A stretch of DNA of 64,000 bases from Arthrobacter sp042667405 (GTDB taxonomy: Bacteria > Actinomycetota > Actinomycetes > Actinomycetales > Micrococcaceae): NCBI RefSeq assembly GCF_042667405.1, contig NZ_JBHVAL010000008.1:110151-174150 (forward strand), written 5' to 3'. The position numbers and the translations under genes were made by a program. Within the stretch, counting starts at the first letter, position 1. Each line of letters starts with the position of its first letter. The notes under the pieces are model-generated. The model did not search any database, was not told the origin of the DNA, and worked only from the letters and a program-made list of their open reading frames with translations. Positions 42,790 through 51,016 of the stretch are shown piece by piece.

Positions 42790-43230
42790 ATGCCTGACTT
42801 TGTCCTGCGCCCGGCCGCAGCCACCGACGCCGCCTGGATCGCCGAACTCCGTGCCGTAGTGATGCGTCCTGATCTGGAACGGCTTGATCGCTTCGACCCC
42901 GTCCGTGTCCGCGAGCGCTTCCTGAACTCCTTCCAGCCGGAGCACACGTACATCATCCATTCAGATGGTGTCGACGCCGGGGTCATTGCTGTCAGGCCTG
43001 AACCGGACGCCCGGTGGATAGAACATTTCTTCATCGCACCCGCCCATCAGGGCAAGGGACTTGGCGGGGCCGTATTGCGCCACGTCATGGCTGCATCGGT
43101 GGACGAGCGGCCCTTCCGGCTGGATGTGCTGCAAGGTAGCCCTGCCCGTCGCTTGTACGAGCGGCACGGCTTCACGCTCGAATCCGAGGACGCGATCGAT
43201 GTCTTCATGGTGGCTCCGGGCAACAGCTGA
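42790..43230 (+). CDS. GNAT-family N-acetyltransferase
   Basis: The protein has 146 residues with the GNAT core: FVLRPAAATDAAWIAELRAV at the start, strand DAGVIAVRPEPDARWIEHFF, the acetyl-CoA loop APAHQGKGLGGAVLRHVM (Q-x-x-G-x-G) and the closing SPARRLYERHGFTLESED. TACGCT (42778-42783) lies 6 bases before the ATG, so this start is probably leaderless although it follows the XRE gene by 23 bases. The substrate is unknown. Confidence 0.9.
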   Translation: MPDFVLRPAAATDAAWIAELRAVVMRPDLERLDRFDPVRVRERFLNSFQPEHTYIIHSDGVDAGVIAVRPEPDARWIEHFFIAPAHQGKGLGGAVLRHVMAASVDERPFRLDVLQGSPARRLYERHGFTLESEDAIDVFMVAPGNS

Positions 43231-43302
43231 CCACAGCTGCACCGGAATGCGGTAACCTCAGCACACCACGCGGCTTCGACGCGACACTTTCCGGGGGGAA
43301 AA

Positions 43303-44508
43303 ATGGGGATCTTTCGAGCGTGCGCTTTGAGGCACGCAAGCACCATCGCATTGACAGCGGGTCTCTTGGCGTCCGGCCTGCTGGGCGCCGGACCGGCCAG
43401 GGCAGACTCACAACCCACTCCGTATATCGACGGGGTTCCGTATGTCGGTTCCGAAATGCGCCGCCAGTACAACTACGACTACTGGGGCTGCAAGAATCCT
43501 GACGGCTCCGGCGACGGCATCTCCTTGGAGTGGCTGCGGGACGGCGAAACTCTCCCCCAGGAGAGGCAAGGCGAAACCTTGCGGATCCTGCCCGAGGACC
43601 TGGGCAGCCGCATCTCCGTGCGGGTCCATCCCTTGACTCCCGGTGAACCCGGCTGCCCCACCGGCACCCAGCTCAGCCCCGAGACCGCCACCATCAAAGC
43701 CTCCTCCAGGGCCATGGGCTGGACAGGGCGGGGCAATTTCGAACCCCTGGCACGGACTCATGACGGCAGGCTCATCCTGTACCCGCGGACTTACACCTAT
43801 TACAAGGGCTCCTGCGAAGGTCCTTGCCCCGCGTACTGGGGTTCATGGGACGAGCCCCGGCAAGTGGGCGCGGGCTGGAACATGTTCAACATCGTTTTCT
43901 CGCCCGGTGATTTCGACGGCGACGGGTTCAATGATCTCCTCGCCAGGAACGGCGCCGGCCAGTTGTTCCTCTATCCCGGCGACGGCGAAGGTGGCTGGCT
44001 CCCTACCCGGCAGGTCGGTTCGGGATGGAACATCTTTGATTCGATTGTGGGCCCGGGCGACTTCAACGGCGATGGAACCAATGATGTCCTGGCCAGAACT
44101 CCCGGCGGCGATCTCTACCTCTACCCCGGCGACGGCCAAGGAGGCTGGCTCGCGCCGTCCAAGGTGGGCTGGGGCTGGCAGGTCATGGACAAGATCATCA
44201 CCAGCGGCGACATGAACGGCGACGGCACGGTTGAGATCTTCGGACGGGACCACAACGGCGGCCTCCAGCTGTACCCCACCGACGGCCAAGGAGGATGGGG
44301 CGTCCCCGCCTTCATGGGCGGTGGCTGGAACACTTTCCTGGATGTCTCCGGCTTGGGCAGTTTCGCCCATCAGAAGTACAACAACCTTGTGGCCATCAAC
44401 CAGAACGGCGATCTTGTGCTCTACTCCACGGGCGCGGCCACCACAGCGCTGTATGGGCCATACGGGCCTGTCGGCAACCGCTGGAACGTGTTCCGGGAAC
44501 TGCTGTAG
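43303..44508 (+). CDS. Secreted FG-GAP/VCBS-type repeat protein
   Basis: The protein has 401 residues. An N-terminal signal peptide (about 1-35, cleavage after GPARA) is followed by an N-terminal domain (~36-135) with YIDGVPYVGSEMRRQYNYDY, and then four ~48-residue repeats (~145-395). The repeats share GW(N/Q)xxDxI, calcium-binding-like DxDGDG or NGDG loops (203-209, 253-259, 303-309), LYLYPGDG and GGW. Such proteins form beta-propeller or integrin-like structures on the outside of Gram-positive cells and often bind calcium and polysaccharide. A GGGGGGAAAA site precedes the ATG. No enzymatic domain is seen. Confidence 0.88.
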   Translation: MGIFRACALRHASTIALTAGLLASGLLGAGPARADSQPTPYIDGVPYVGSEMRRQYNYDYWGCKNPDGSGDGISLEWLRDGETLPQERQGETLRILPEDLGSRISVRVHPLTPGEPGCPTGTQLSPETATIKASSRAMGWTGRGNFEPLARTHDGRLILYPRTYTYYKGSCEGPCPAYWGSWDEPRQVGAGWNMFNIVFSPGDFDGDGFNDLLARNGAGQLFLYPGDGEGGWLPTRQVGSGWNIFDSIVGPGDFNGDGTNDVLARTPGGDLYLYPGDGQGGWLAPSKVGWGWQVMDKIITSGDMNGDGTVEIFGRDHNGGLQLYPTDGQGGWGVPAFMGGGWNTFLDVSGLGSFAHQKYNNLVAINQNGDLVLYSTGAATTALYGPYGPVGNRWNVFRELL

Positions 44509-44602
44509 CCCTCACCGGAAGGACACCCTAGAGTGGCTGCCCCAACACCGTGAGCTGCAACGCGACGGTTCCGTGTTCCTCATCAGCCGGACCAGCCGTG
44601 AA

Positions 44603-44691
44603 ATTCTGCTGGATCATCGCCAGGAGCAGCGGAAACAGCCCCCGTGATTCCGGGGCTTCGTTCCCGTCCGTGGGGAATGATCCAGCAGAAT
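44603..44691. repeat. Long nested inverted repeat between converging genes
   Basis: A perfect 15-bp inverted repeat (ATTCTGCTGGATCAT at 44603-44617 and its complement at 44677-44691) encloses 59 bases. These contain a second stem, AGCCCC...GGGGCT, flanked by GGAA and TTCC, so the whole can fold into one long interrupted hairpin. It lies between the FG-GAP gene and the LLM operon end, in the position of a bidirectional terminator. It is unrelated in sequence to the R1-R6 family. Confidence 0.7.
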
Positions 44692-44706
44692 ATTCCAGCC
44701 TCTTCA

Positions 44707-46050
44707 TCAGACCTGCACTGACTCTTCGGAGCGCACCGGGGTTTCAAGGCCAAGGTTTTCGCGCAGCGTAGTGCCTCGGTAATCCGTGGGGTAGACACCG
44801 CGTTCCTGGAGCTCGGGGACCAGGTGGTTCACGATGTCGTCCAGGCCCGTCGGGATGAGCCACGGCGAGATATTGAAACCGTCCACAGCACCGACGCGGG
44901 CGTACTCGGCGAGGTGGTCGGCCACCGCCGAGTAGGAGCCAGTGAACGTGGAGTCGATGCGTGCAGTCTTGGACGTGACGAACTGGCGGATGGAGAGCCC
45001 CTTGTCCTTGGCCTCGGCACGCCATTGGTCTGCCAGCTGGCGGGCCTTGGCACCGTGGAATCCGCTGCCGCGCGTCTCTGATGTTTCTTCCACCACGGGG
45101 TCGATCTCCGGAAGCGGACCATCGGGGTCGTAGGAGGAAAGCTCACGGCCCCAGAATTGCTCCAGGTACGCGATGGCCTGCTGGGGCCCGATCTGCAGGC
45201 TCCGGACCCAGGCCTTTTTCTCCTCTGCCTCCTCCGGGGTGGCCGCGAGGATGAATTCACTGGCAGGCATGATCTGCACGGCGTTGGCACCGCGGCCTGC
45301 TGCCACCGATCGGGCAACGATGTCGCGGCGGAACTCCACGGCATCATCGAACTTGGGGTGTGCGGAGAAGATAACGTCCGCTTGCCGGGCGGCGAAGTCA
45401 CGACCCTCGGGTGAGTCGCCGGCCTGGAAGAGCACGGGACGGTACTGGGCGCTGCGCGGCAGGCGGGGAGTCACGTCCACGGTGTAGTGCTGGCCTTCGT
45501 GGAGCACAGGCCGGGCGGGTCCGGACGCCGTTTCCCACGAGTCCCAGATCCGCTTGGCCGTCTCAACAAAAGCTTCTGCATGCTTGTAGCGGTCGGCATG
45601 GTCCAGATAGCCGCCGCGGCGGAAGTTGGCCCCGGTCCAGGCGTTGTCCGTAGTCACCACGTTCCATGCCGCCCGGCCACCGGAGATCAGGTCCAGCGAG
45701 GACAAACGGTGTGCCAGGTCCGCCGGATCGTTGTAGGTGGTGTTCTGGGTGGCCACCAGGCCGATGTTCTTCGTCACCGACGCCAAGGCGGCGAGCATGG
45801 TCTGAGCATCGGGCCGACCTGCCACATCCAGCGCATGGGGACGCCCCAGGTGTTCGCGAAGCCGCAGCCCTTCGCCCAGGAAGAAGGCAGCGAATTTGCC
45901 ACGTTCGGCGGTCTGAACGATGTGGCGGAACGATTCGAAGTCTGTCTGGGAACCGGATTCGGCTGCCTTCCAGACTGTGCCCGAATTAACGCCTTGGAAG
46001 AAGATGCCGAACTGGATCTGGCCGCTCGGCTGGAAAATGTCGCGTGTCAT
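44707..46050 (-). CDS. NtaA/SnaA/DszA-family flavin-dependent monooxygenase
   Basis: The protein has 447 residues. The family pattern is clear: IQFGIFFQGVNSGTVWKAAE, FAAFFLGEGLRLREHLGRPH, GLVATQNTTYNDPADLAHRL and SLDLISGGRAAWNVVTTDN. These class C enzymes use reduced FMN from a separate reductase to oxidise sulfur heterocycles, nitrilotriacetate or alkyl-sulfur compounds. It is the last gene of the 51978-44707 operon with two further LLM proteins and an ABC importer. No flavin reductase is visible in the window. The substrate is unknown. Confidence 0.92.
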   Translation of the reverse strand: MTRDIFQPSGQIQFGIFFQGVNSGTVWKAAESGSQTDFESFRHIVQTAERGKFAAFFLGEGLRLREHLGRPHALDVAGRPDAQTMLAALASVTKNIGLVATQNTTYNDPADLAHRLSSLDLISGGRAAWNVVTTDNAWTGANFRRGGYLDHADRYKHAEAFVETAKRIWDSWETASGPARPVLHEGQHYTVDVTPRLPRSAQYRPVLFQAGDSPEGRDFAARQADVIFSAHPKFDDAVEFRRDIVARSVAAGRGANAVQIMPASEFILAATPEEAEEKKAWVRSLQIGPQQAIAYLEQFWGRELSSYDPDGPLPEIDPVVEETSETRGSGFHGAKARQLADQWRAEAKDKGLSIRQFVTSKTARIDSTFTGSYSAVADHLAEYARVGAVDGFNISPWLIPTGLDDIVNHLVPELQERGVYPTDYRGTTLRENLGLETPVRSEESVQV

Positions 46051-46058
46051 GGTGGTCC

Positions 46059-47111
46059 TTAATTTCCTGTTCCGGAGGCGGTGGTTGCGTAGCGGTTCTG
46101 CGCCGGTCCCAGGCCCAGCAGGTCGCGGAACGTTCCATCCTGGAGGGGTCCGCGCAGCGAACCGCTGCGACGCAGCTCGGGAAGGACAAGACGGGAAAGT
46201 TCCTCAAGATCCACGTCCACGGCAGCGGGGTGCAGACGGATGCCGTCGGCTTCGCCCAGCAAATCGTCCAGCAGCTCGACTAGTCCCGCAGCCGGTCCGG
46301 CGTAACGTGCCCGTCCACTTTCCGGCAAAGAGGCCACGCGGGCTTCCGCAGCCTGCCCGCGCGCGTCCAGGACGACGTCGAGCTCGGCAACAACGGCCAC
46401 CGAACCGCCCAGCCGTGCACGGACATCGCGGATCTCGGCGGTCAGCAGCTCGGGCGTGGGCGCGGACACCAGAACAGCGTCAACAGCCTCGACCGGCACC
46501 AGCCCTTCGCCCACCAGGGACGCGGCGGCCAGCACGGGCAGCTGTCCCTGCAGGGGCCTTGGAATGATGGACGGTCCCTTGACCGAATACGGCGTGCCGG
46601 CGAAATCGGCAGGGGTTTCGAAGTCCGCGTAGTGAAGCTTGTCGACGTCCAGGTAGCGGCCCGTGGCAACATCGCGGATCACGGCGTCGTCCTCCCAGGA
46701 GTCCCACAAACGCCGGCCCACTTCGATGGACGCCGCGGCTTCCTGCGCGCGTGCCTCACCGGAGACAAAAGAGCGTCCGACGGCGGCAGCGGCCTCAGGT
46801 GACTCCTCTGCGGTTGCAATCCACCCGGCACGGCCTCCGGAGACGTAATCCAGGCTGGCGAGCTGCGTGGAAATGTGGAACGGCTCCGTGTAAACGGTGT
46901 CCACTTCCGGAACCACAGCGATGGTCCGCGTGATCGGCCCGGCGAACGCGGCCCGCTGGAGGGCATTGGCGCGTCCGGCGCGGGGTGCGTCCTGGAACGT
47001 GGCTACATGGAAGCCGGCGGATTCCGCAGCGAGGACAGCCCCGGCGAGGTCCTGGTATCCGGCCCCGTCCAGTTCGATGGCCAGGAATCCTGGCGTGTGG
47101 GAGATGGTCAC
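46059..47111 (-). CDS. LLM-class flavin-dependent oxidoreductase, NtaA/SnaA/DszA-like
   Basis: The protein has 350 residues from a GTG that overlaps the DUF1684 stop (GTGA). It resembles the product of 44707-46050 but is shorter: GFLAIELDGAGYQDLAGAVL, TEPFHISTQLASLDYVSGGR, AGWIATAEESPEAA and a C-terminal LVLPELRRSGSLRGPL as in the partner. It has lost part of the insertion between strands 4 and 6. It may act as a second subunit or a separate monooxygenase. The order LLM-DUF1684-LLM-LLM within one operon indicates joint action on one compound class. Confidence 0.85.
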   Translation of the reverse strand: MTISHTPGFLAIELDGAGYQDLAGAVLAAESAGFHVATFQDAPRAGRANALQRAAFAGPITRTIAVVPEVDTVYTEPFHISTQLASLDYVSGGRAGWIATAEESPEAAAAVGRSFVSGEARAQEAAASIEVGRRLWDSWEDDAVIRDVATGRYLDVDKLHYADFETPADFAGTPYSVKGPSIIPRPLQGQLPVLAAASLVGEGLVPVEAVDAVLVSAPTPELLTAEIRDVRARLGGSVAVVAELDVVLDARGQAAEARVASLPESGRARYAGPAAGLVELLDDLLGEADGIRLHPAAVDVDLEELSRLVLPELRRSGSLRGPLQDGTFRDLLGLGPAQNRYATTASGTGN

Positions 47112-47935
47112 TTCTGGTCCTGACGTTCGTAGGGAATCTTTTCGCCGGCTTCGATGGCCACGGGCAGCCGGTTTTCGGCAGGCGGCAGCGGGCAGGTCGC
47201 GAGGTCCGTGTAGGCGCACGGCAGGTTGACCGCGCGGTTGAAGTCCAGCGTCACGGTTCCGTCAACGGCAGGCGTCACGGACAGCGAGCGGTTCGCCGCG
47301 TAGGTGGTCTTTCCGGAAGTCTGGTCCGTGAACAGCACAGAGAGCGAGCCAGGGGCGTACCCGTTGAACGCGGTCAGTGCGAGCTCCTGCCCGGCAAGCT
47401 TGAACCGGATTTCCCCGGGGGCTTCGTAAACGTGCTGGATGCCCTCGACGGCGGCCCCCACCGTGGTCTCGCGCGGCGCCTCGAACGGGACAAAGGTTCC
47501 GGCCACGGCGAACGCCGCATTCGGGGTGTACGCGGGCGTGCCCTGGTACTCCTGAAGCAGCGCGTTCGATGGGTTCCGCGGGCGCACGATGTACTCGCCA
47601 CCACGCTTCGCTACCTCGATCACGGTGTCCCCCGACACCAGGTTGATGCCGCCCCGCTCCGCGATCGGGCCGAGCTGGATGCTTCCTTTCAGCTCCTGGT
47701 CGTCCTGCAGCAGGATTTCGCCCGGCTCAAGATCAACACGTACGACGTCGGCGTCCGCGCTCCAGGTGCCCGGCGCGCCTTCCAGCCGGGTCGGTTCAGT
47801 GGTCAGCCAGTGGAGGTGTGTGACGGCCAGGAAGCCGTGCGGGTGGGCGCGGTGGCGTTCGTGGGCTGCGTGCCACTCCTGCCATTCCTCGTCGAAGGCT
47901 TCGAGCGCGGTTTCAGTGTGCGTAGACATTGGCAT
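47108..47935 (-). CDS. DUF1684-domain protein
   Basis: The protein has 275 residues from the ATG at 47935 (AGGA 6 bases upstream); a second ATG at 47929 is equally possible. The DUF1684 core is seen in GFLAVTHLHWLTTEPTRLEG, NPSNALLQEYQGTPAY and the C-terminal LDFNRAVNLPCAYTDLATCP followed by PPAENRLPVAIEAGEK. It has no signal peptide. The function of the family is not established. Here it sits between LLM monooxygenases, overlapping both (23 bases with one, 4 with the other), so it likely takes part in the same pathway. Confidence 0.85.
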   Translation of the reverse strand: MPMSTHTETALEAFDEEWQEWHAAHERHRAHPHGFLAVTHLHWLTTEPTRLEGAPGTWSADADVVRVDLEPGEILLQDDQELKGSIQLGPIAERGGINLVSGDTVIEVAKRGGEYIVRPRNPSNALLQEYQGTPAYTPNAAFAVAGTFVPFEAPRETTVGAAVEGIQHVYEAPGEIRFKLAGQELALTAFNGYAPGSLSVLFTDQTSGKTTYAANRSLSVTPAVDGTVTLDFNRAVNLPCAYTDLATCPLPPAENRLPVAIEAGEKIPYERQDQK

Positions 47936-49079
47936 TGTCCGTCCTGTTGAAGGCGTGGTCGGCGGTGACGGTTGCTGCTGCGTCCGGTTCGGTGGCCCCG
48001 GCGAATTCCGGACGGCCACCGAACGGGTCCCCGGACTCCCACAACGTGGTGGGGGCGGCCGCGCGAACGGCCGGGATGACTTCCAGGGCAAACCGCTCCA
48101 GGATTTCCAGCTGCTTCCCGAAGGGCAAGGTGGTGGGCAAGGAGATCGACTGGAGATCGTGGTTGTACAGCGAGTGGTAGCTGAGGATCTTGTCGATGAC
48201 CTGTTCCGGGCTTCCCACCAGGGCAGGTCCCTCGGCGACTGCGTGCTCGATGTCCCTGAACGGCGAGTTGTTGCCGGGGACGTTGCGGCCGGCGGTCAGG
48301 CCCTCATAGACGGGACCGTACTGGCGGATGGCCTCCTGCGTGGTGTCCGCGATGAATACCCCGCCTGCCCCGCTGCCCGATCCGAGGTACTGGTGCCGGG
48401 GATCGTGGCCGTGGCGTTCGTATTCCTCGCGGTAGTGGTCGATCAGGACCTTGTAGTTTTCCCGGGGCTGGATCGCGTTGGCCGTGAACAGCGGATCGCC
48501 CCACTTGGCGGCGAGCGCAGCCGACGTCAGGGTTGTAGCCGAGCCGTGCCAAATCCGCGGGGACCCCGCGAAGGGGCGCGGCGTCGTCGTCGTTGGTTCA
48601 GCGAGGGCGGGCCGGAAGCGACCGGACCAGGTAACGCTTTCCTTGCGCCACAGGGTCCGGAGCAGCGCGTATTTCTCGGCCAGAAGGTCCCACTGGTCAT
48701 CCAGCGAAAGTCCGAAGAGCGGGTACTGCAGTACTTCGTTGCCCTTGCCGATCACCAGTTCGAGGCGGCCACGGCTGAGCTGGTCGATCGTGGCGTAGTC
48801 CTCGGCCACCCGCACCGGATCCAGGACGGAGAGCACGGTGACCCCGGTCTGGAGGCGGATGCGGCTGGTGACGGCAGCGATCGCGGCGAGGACCGTCGTC
48901 GGGGACGATGAGACAAACTCGCCGGCGTGGCGTTCACCGACGGAGAAGCTGTCGAAACCGAGTTCCTCCGCGCGGCGGGCCGTCTCCACCACCTGGTTGA
49001 GGCGGTCAGCAGTGGAGACGATCTCCCCCGTAACCGGGTTCTTCAGGTGGGGAATGATGTCCAGGACCTGGAATTTCAT
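47913..49079 (-). CDS. LLM-class flavin-dependent oxidoreductase
   Basis: The protein has 388 residues. It has FQVLDIIPHLKNPVTGEIVS at the start, RAEELGFDSFSVGERHAGEF, IRLQTGVTVLSVLDPVRVAE and GRLELVIGKGNEVLQYPLFG, the bacterial-luciferase-like barrel of the putative FMN-dependent group. It is followed by DUF1684 and preceded by the binding protein, both with overlapping ends (ATGA upstream). It should work with reduced flavin or F420; the cofactor is not resolved by sequence. Confidence 0.88.
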   Translation of the reverse strand: MKFQVLDIIPHLKNPVTGEIVSTADRLNQVVETARRAEELGFDSFSVGERHAGEFVSSSPTTVLAAIAAVTSRIRLQTGVTVLSVLDPVRVAEDYATIDQLSRGRLELVIGKGNEVLQYPLFGLSLDDQWDLLAEKYALLRTLWRKESVTWSGRFRPALAEPTTTTPRPFAGSPRIWHGSATTLTSAALAAKWGDPLFTANAIQPRENYKVLIDHYREEYERHGHDPRHQYLGSGSGAGGVFIADTTQEAIRQYGPVYEGLTAGRNVPGNNSPFRDIEHAVAEGPALVGSPEQVIDKILSYHSLYNHDLQSISLPTTLPFGKQLEILERFALEVIPAVRAAAPTTLWESGDPFGGRPEFAGATEPDAAATVTADHAFNRTDNANVYAH

Positions 49080-50083
49080 TTGCCCGTTCCAAAGTTTGCT
49101 TCGGTGACGGTCTTGGATTCGGGGACGGCTTCCTCGGAGAGGCCCCAGCGTTGCAGGACCTTGGCGTAGGAGCCGTCCTTGATGGTGGAGTTCAAGGCGT
49201 CGGTGATGGCCGGGGCCAGTCCGTTGCCCTTCAGCGTGGTGGCTGCCACCAGGGTTTCGGACGGCCAGCCGGCGTTGACCTTGCCCACCACTTTGAGGTC
49301 GTCACGGGTGTTCTCGCGGTACGTCACGGATGGGTACGGTGCAAGGTTGAGGTCGGTGCGGCCGGAGGAGAGCGCCAGGATGGTGTCGGCGTCGGAGGAG
49401 TAGTACTGCAGCGTGGCCGGGGCCTTGCCCTTTGCCTCGAGTTCCTTGTTCCAGGCCAGCAGGATCTTTTCCTGGTTGGTGCCGGAACCGACGGAAATCT
49501 TGAGGCCCGATATGTCGTCCGAGCCCTTGATGTCGTAGCTGGAGCTCTTCTTTGCCTCGAAGCCCATGAAGGCCGCACGGTAGGTGGAGAAGTCGAACAG
49601 CTTCACGCGTGCGGCGTTGATGCCCACGTTGGAGAACACGGCCTCGAAGTCACCGGACTGCGTCTTCAGCGGCCAGTTCTCCCAGGATGTCACCTGCAGG
49701 TCCAGGTCCAGGCCGAGCTTGTCGGCCACCAGCTGGGCGATGTCCACCTCGACGCCGATCGGGGTCTTGTCGTCCGTGGCGTGGAAGGACAGCGGGATCG
49801 AGCCCGCGGTGGTGGCTACGGTCAGCTTGCCGTCCTTGGCGATGGCAGCGGGAACGGCAGCCGCGGCGGTTGCATCTTTTTCCCCACGGATCCGGTTCTG
49901 GTCCACGGAGGTGTTGTAGACGATGCCGTTCTTGGCGGCTTCGGATTCCGACTTGGCTGCCGACGCTCCGGGATCGGAGCACCCGGCCAGGACAGGAAGC
50001 ACGACGGCGGGCAGCACCGCGAGCGCCAGGAGCTTGGTTTTGCGTGTGGAACGGATGGTGGTGGAGCGGGTGGTACGAAGCAT
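49076..50083 (-). CDS. Polar-amino-acid-type solute-binding lipoprotein of the LLM operon
   Basis: The protein has 335 residues with a basic N-terminus, a hydrophobic stretch (LLALAVLPAVVLPVL) and the lipobox VLAGCSDP. The binding domain (KLTVATTAGSIPLSFHATDD, KISVGSGTNQEKILLAWNKE, GLAPAITDALNSTIKDGSYA) is a clear paralogue of the orphan lipoprotein at 38785. The stop overlaps the LLM start (ATGA) and the ATPase lies 9 bases upstream. It is expected to deliver the substrate that the three monooxygenases oxidise, perhaps an S-substituted cysteine or similar amino acid; this is by analogy with the Bacillus ytm operon. Confidence 0.9.
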   Translation of the reverse strand: MLRTTRSTTIRSTRKTKLLALAVLPAVVLPVLAGCSDPGASAAKSESEAAKNGIVYNTSVDQNRIRGEKDATAAAAVPAAIAKDGKLTVATTAGSIPLSFHATDDKTPIGVEVDIAQLVADKLGLDLDLQVTSWENWPLKTQSGDFEAVFSNVGINAARVKLFDFSTYRAAFMGFEAKKSSSYDIKGSDDISGLKISVGSGTNQEKILLAWNKELEAKGKAPATLQYYSSDADTILALSSGRTDLNLAPYPSVTYRENTRDDLKVVGKVNAGWPSETLVAATTLKGNGLAPAITDALNSTIKDGSYAKVLQRWGLSEEAVPESKTVTEANFGTGK

Positions 50084-50092
50084 GAAGGGGTC

Positions 50093-51016
50093 CTAGATGT
50101 TGAAAGCCGGTTCGATGACTCGGGAGAAGAAGCTGCGGGTACGTTCTTCGCGGGGGTTGGCAAAAATGTCCTGGGGTGAGCCGGATTCGACGATCACACC
50201 GTCATCCATGAACACCACCGTGTCTGCGACGTCCCGGGCAAAGCCCATCTCGTGGGTCACCACAATGAGGGTGGTTCCTGACGTGGCGAGTTCCCGGATG
50301 ACATCGAGGACCTCGTTGACCAGCTCCGGGTCGAGAGCGGAAGTGGGCTCGTCGAAGAGCAGGATCTTCGGGTCAAGGGCCAGCGCCCGGGCAATCGCCA
50401 CACGCTGCTGCTGCCCACCGGAAAGCTGGCGGGGGTAGGCATCGGCACGGTCCTTCAGGCCCACGCGGTCCAGGAGTTCGAGTCCGCGCTTGCGTGCCTC
50501 GGGCTTGGAACGGCCCTGCGCCACGATCGGCGCCTCAGCCACGTTCTCCAGCGCCGTCAGGTGCGGGAACAGGTTGAAGTTCTGGAACACCATGCCAATG
50601 TTCGTGCGCTGCTTGAGGATGTCCTTCTCGCGCAGTTCGTGGAGCTTGTTGCCGCGGACCTCGTAGCCCACCAGTTCTCCGTCGATGGTGATGTAGCCGC
50701 CGTCGACCTTTTCCAGGTGGTTGATGGTCCGCAACAGGGTGGACTTGCCGGAGCCGGACGGGCCCACGATCACTGCGACACCGCCCGGGGGAACCGAGAG
50801 GGACACTCCCTTGAGGACCTCGGTGGCACCGAAGGACTTGCGGACGTTGGTGATGTCGACTTGTCCGCGCGTGGCGGCCGGCTGCACAGCCGCTGTGGCA
50901 GTGCCCGCCGGAGCTGTCCCGGCTGAAGCTGTCCCGGCCGAAGCGGCGGCCTGCGTTTCAGCGGCAGCCTGTGCCGCCGTCGTCGTGGATTGCTTGCGTG
51001 CGGCGATGATGCTCAT
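50093..51016 (-). CDS. Amino acid ABC transporter ATP-binding protein
   Basis: The protein has 307 residues from the ATG at 51016, overlapping the permease stop (ATGA). An unusual Ala/Thr-rich N-terminal extension (~10-47) precedes the ABC domain that starts VDITNVRKSFGATEVLKGVS. Walker A is GPSGSGKST, the signature LSGGQQQR, Walker B ILLFDEPTSALDPE, and the switch His is in LIVVTHEMGFARD. It is of the GlnQ class. The extension is low-complexity and probably a disordered linker. Confidence 0.94.
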   Translation of the reverse strand: MSIIAARKQSTTTAAQAAAETQAAASAGTASAGTAPAGTATAAVQPAATRGQVDITNVRKSFGATEVLKGVSLSVPPGGVAVIVGPSGSGKSTLLRTINHLEKVDGGYITIDGELVGYEVRGNKLHELREKDILKQRTNIGMVFQNFNLFPHLTALENVAEAPIVAQGRSKPEARKRGLELLDRVGLKDRADAYPRQLSGGQQQRVAIARALALDPKILLFDEPTSALDPELVNEVLDVIRELATSGTTLIVVTHEMGFARDVADTVVFMDDGVIVESGSPQDIFANPREERTRSFFSRVIEPAFNI

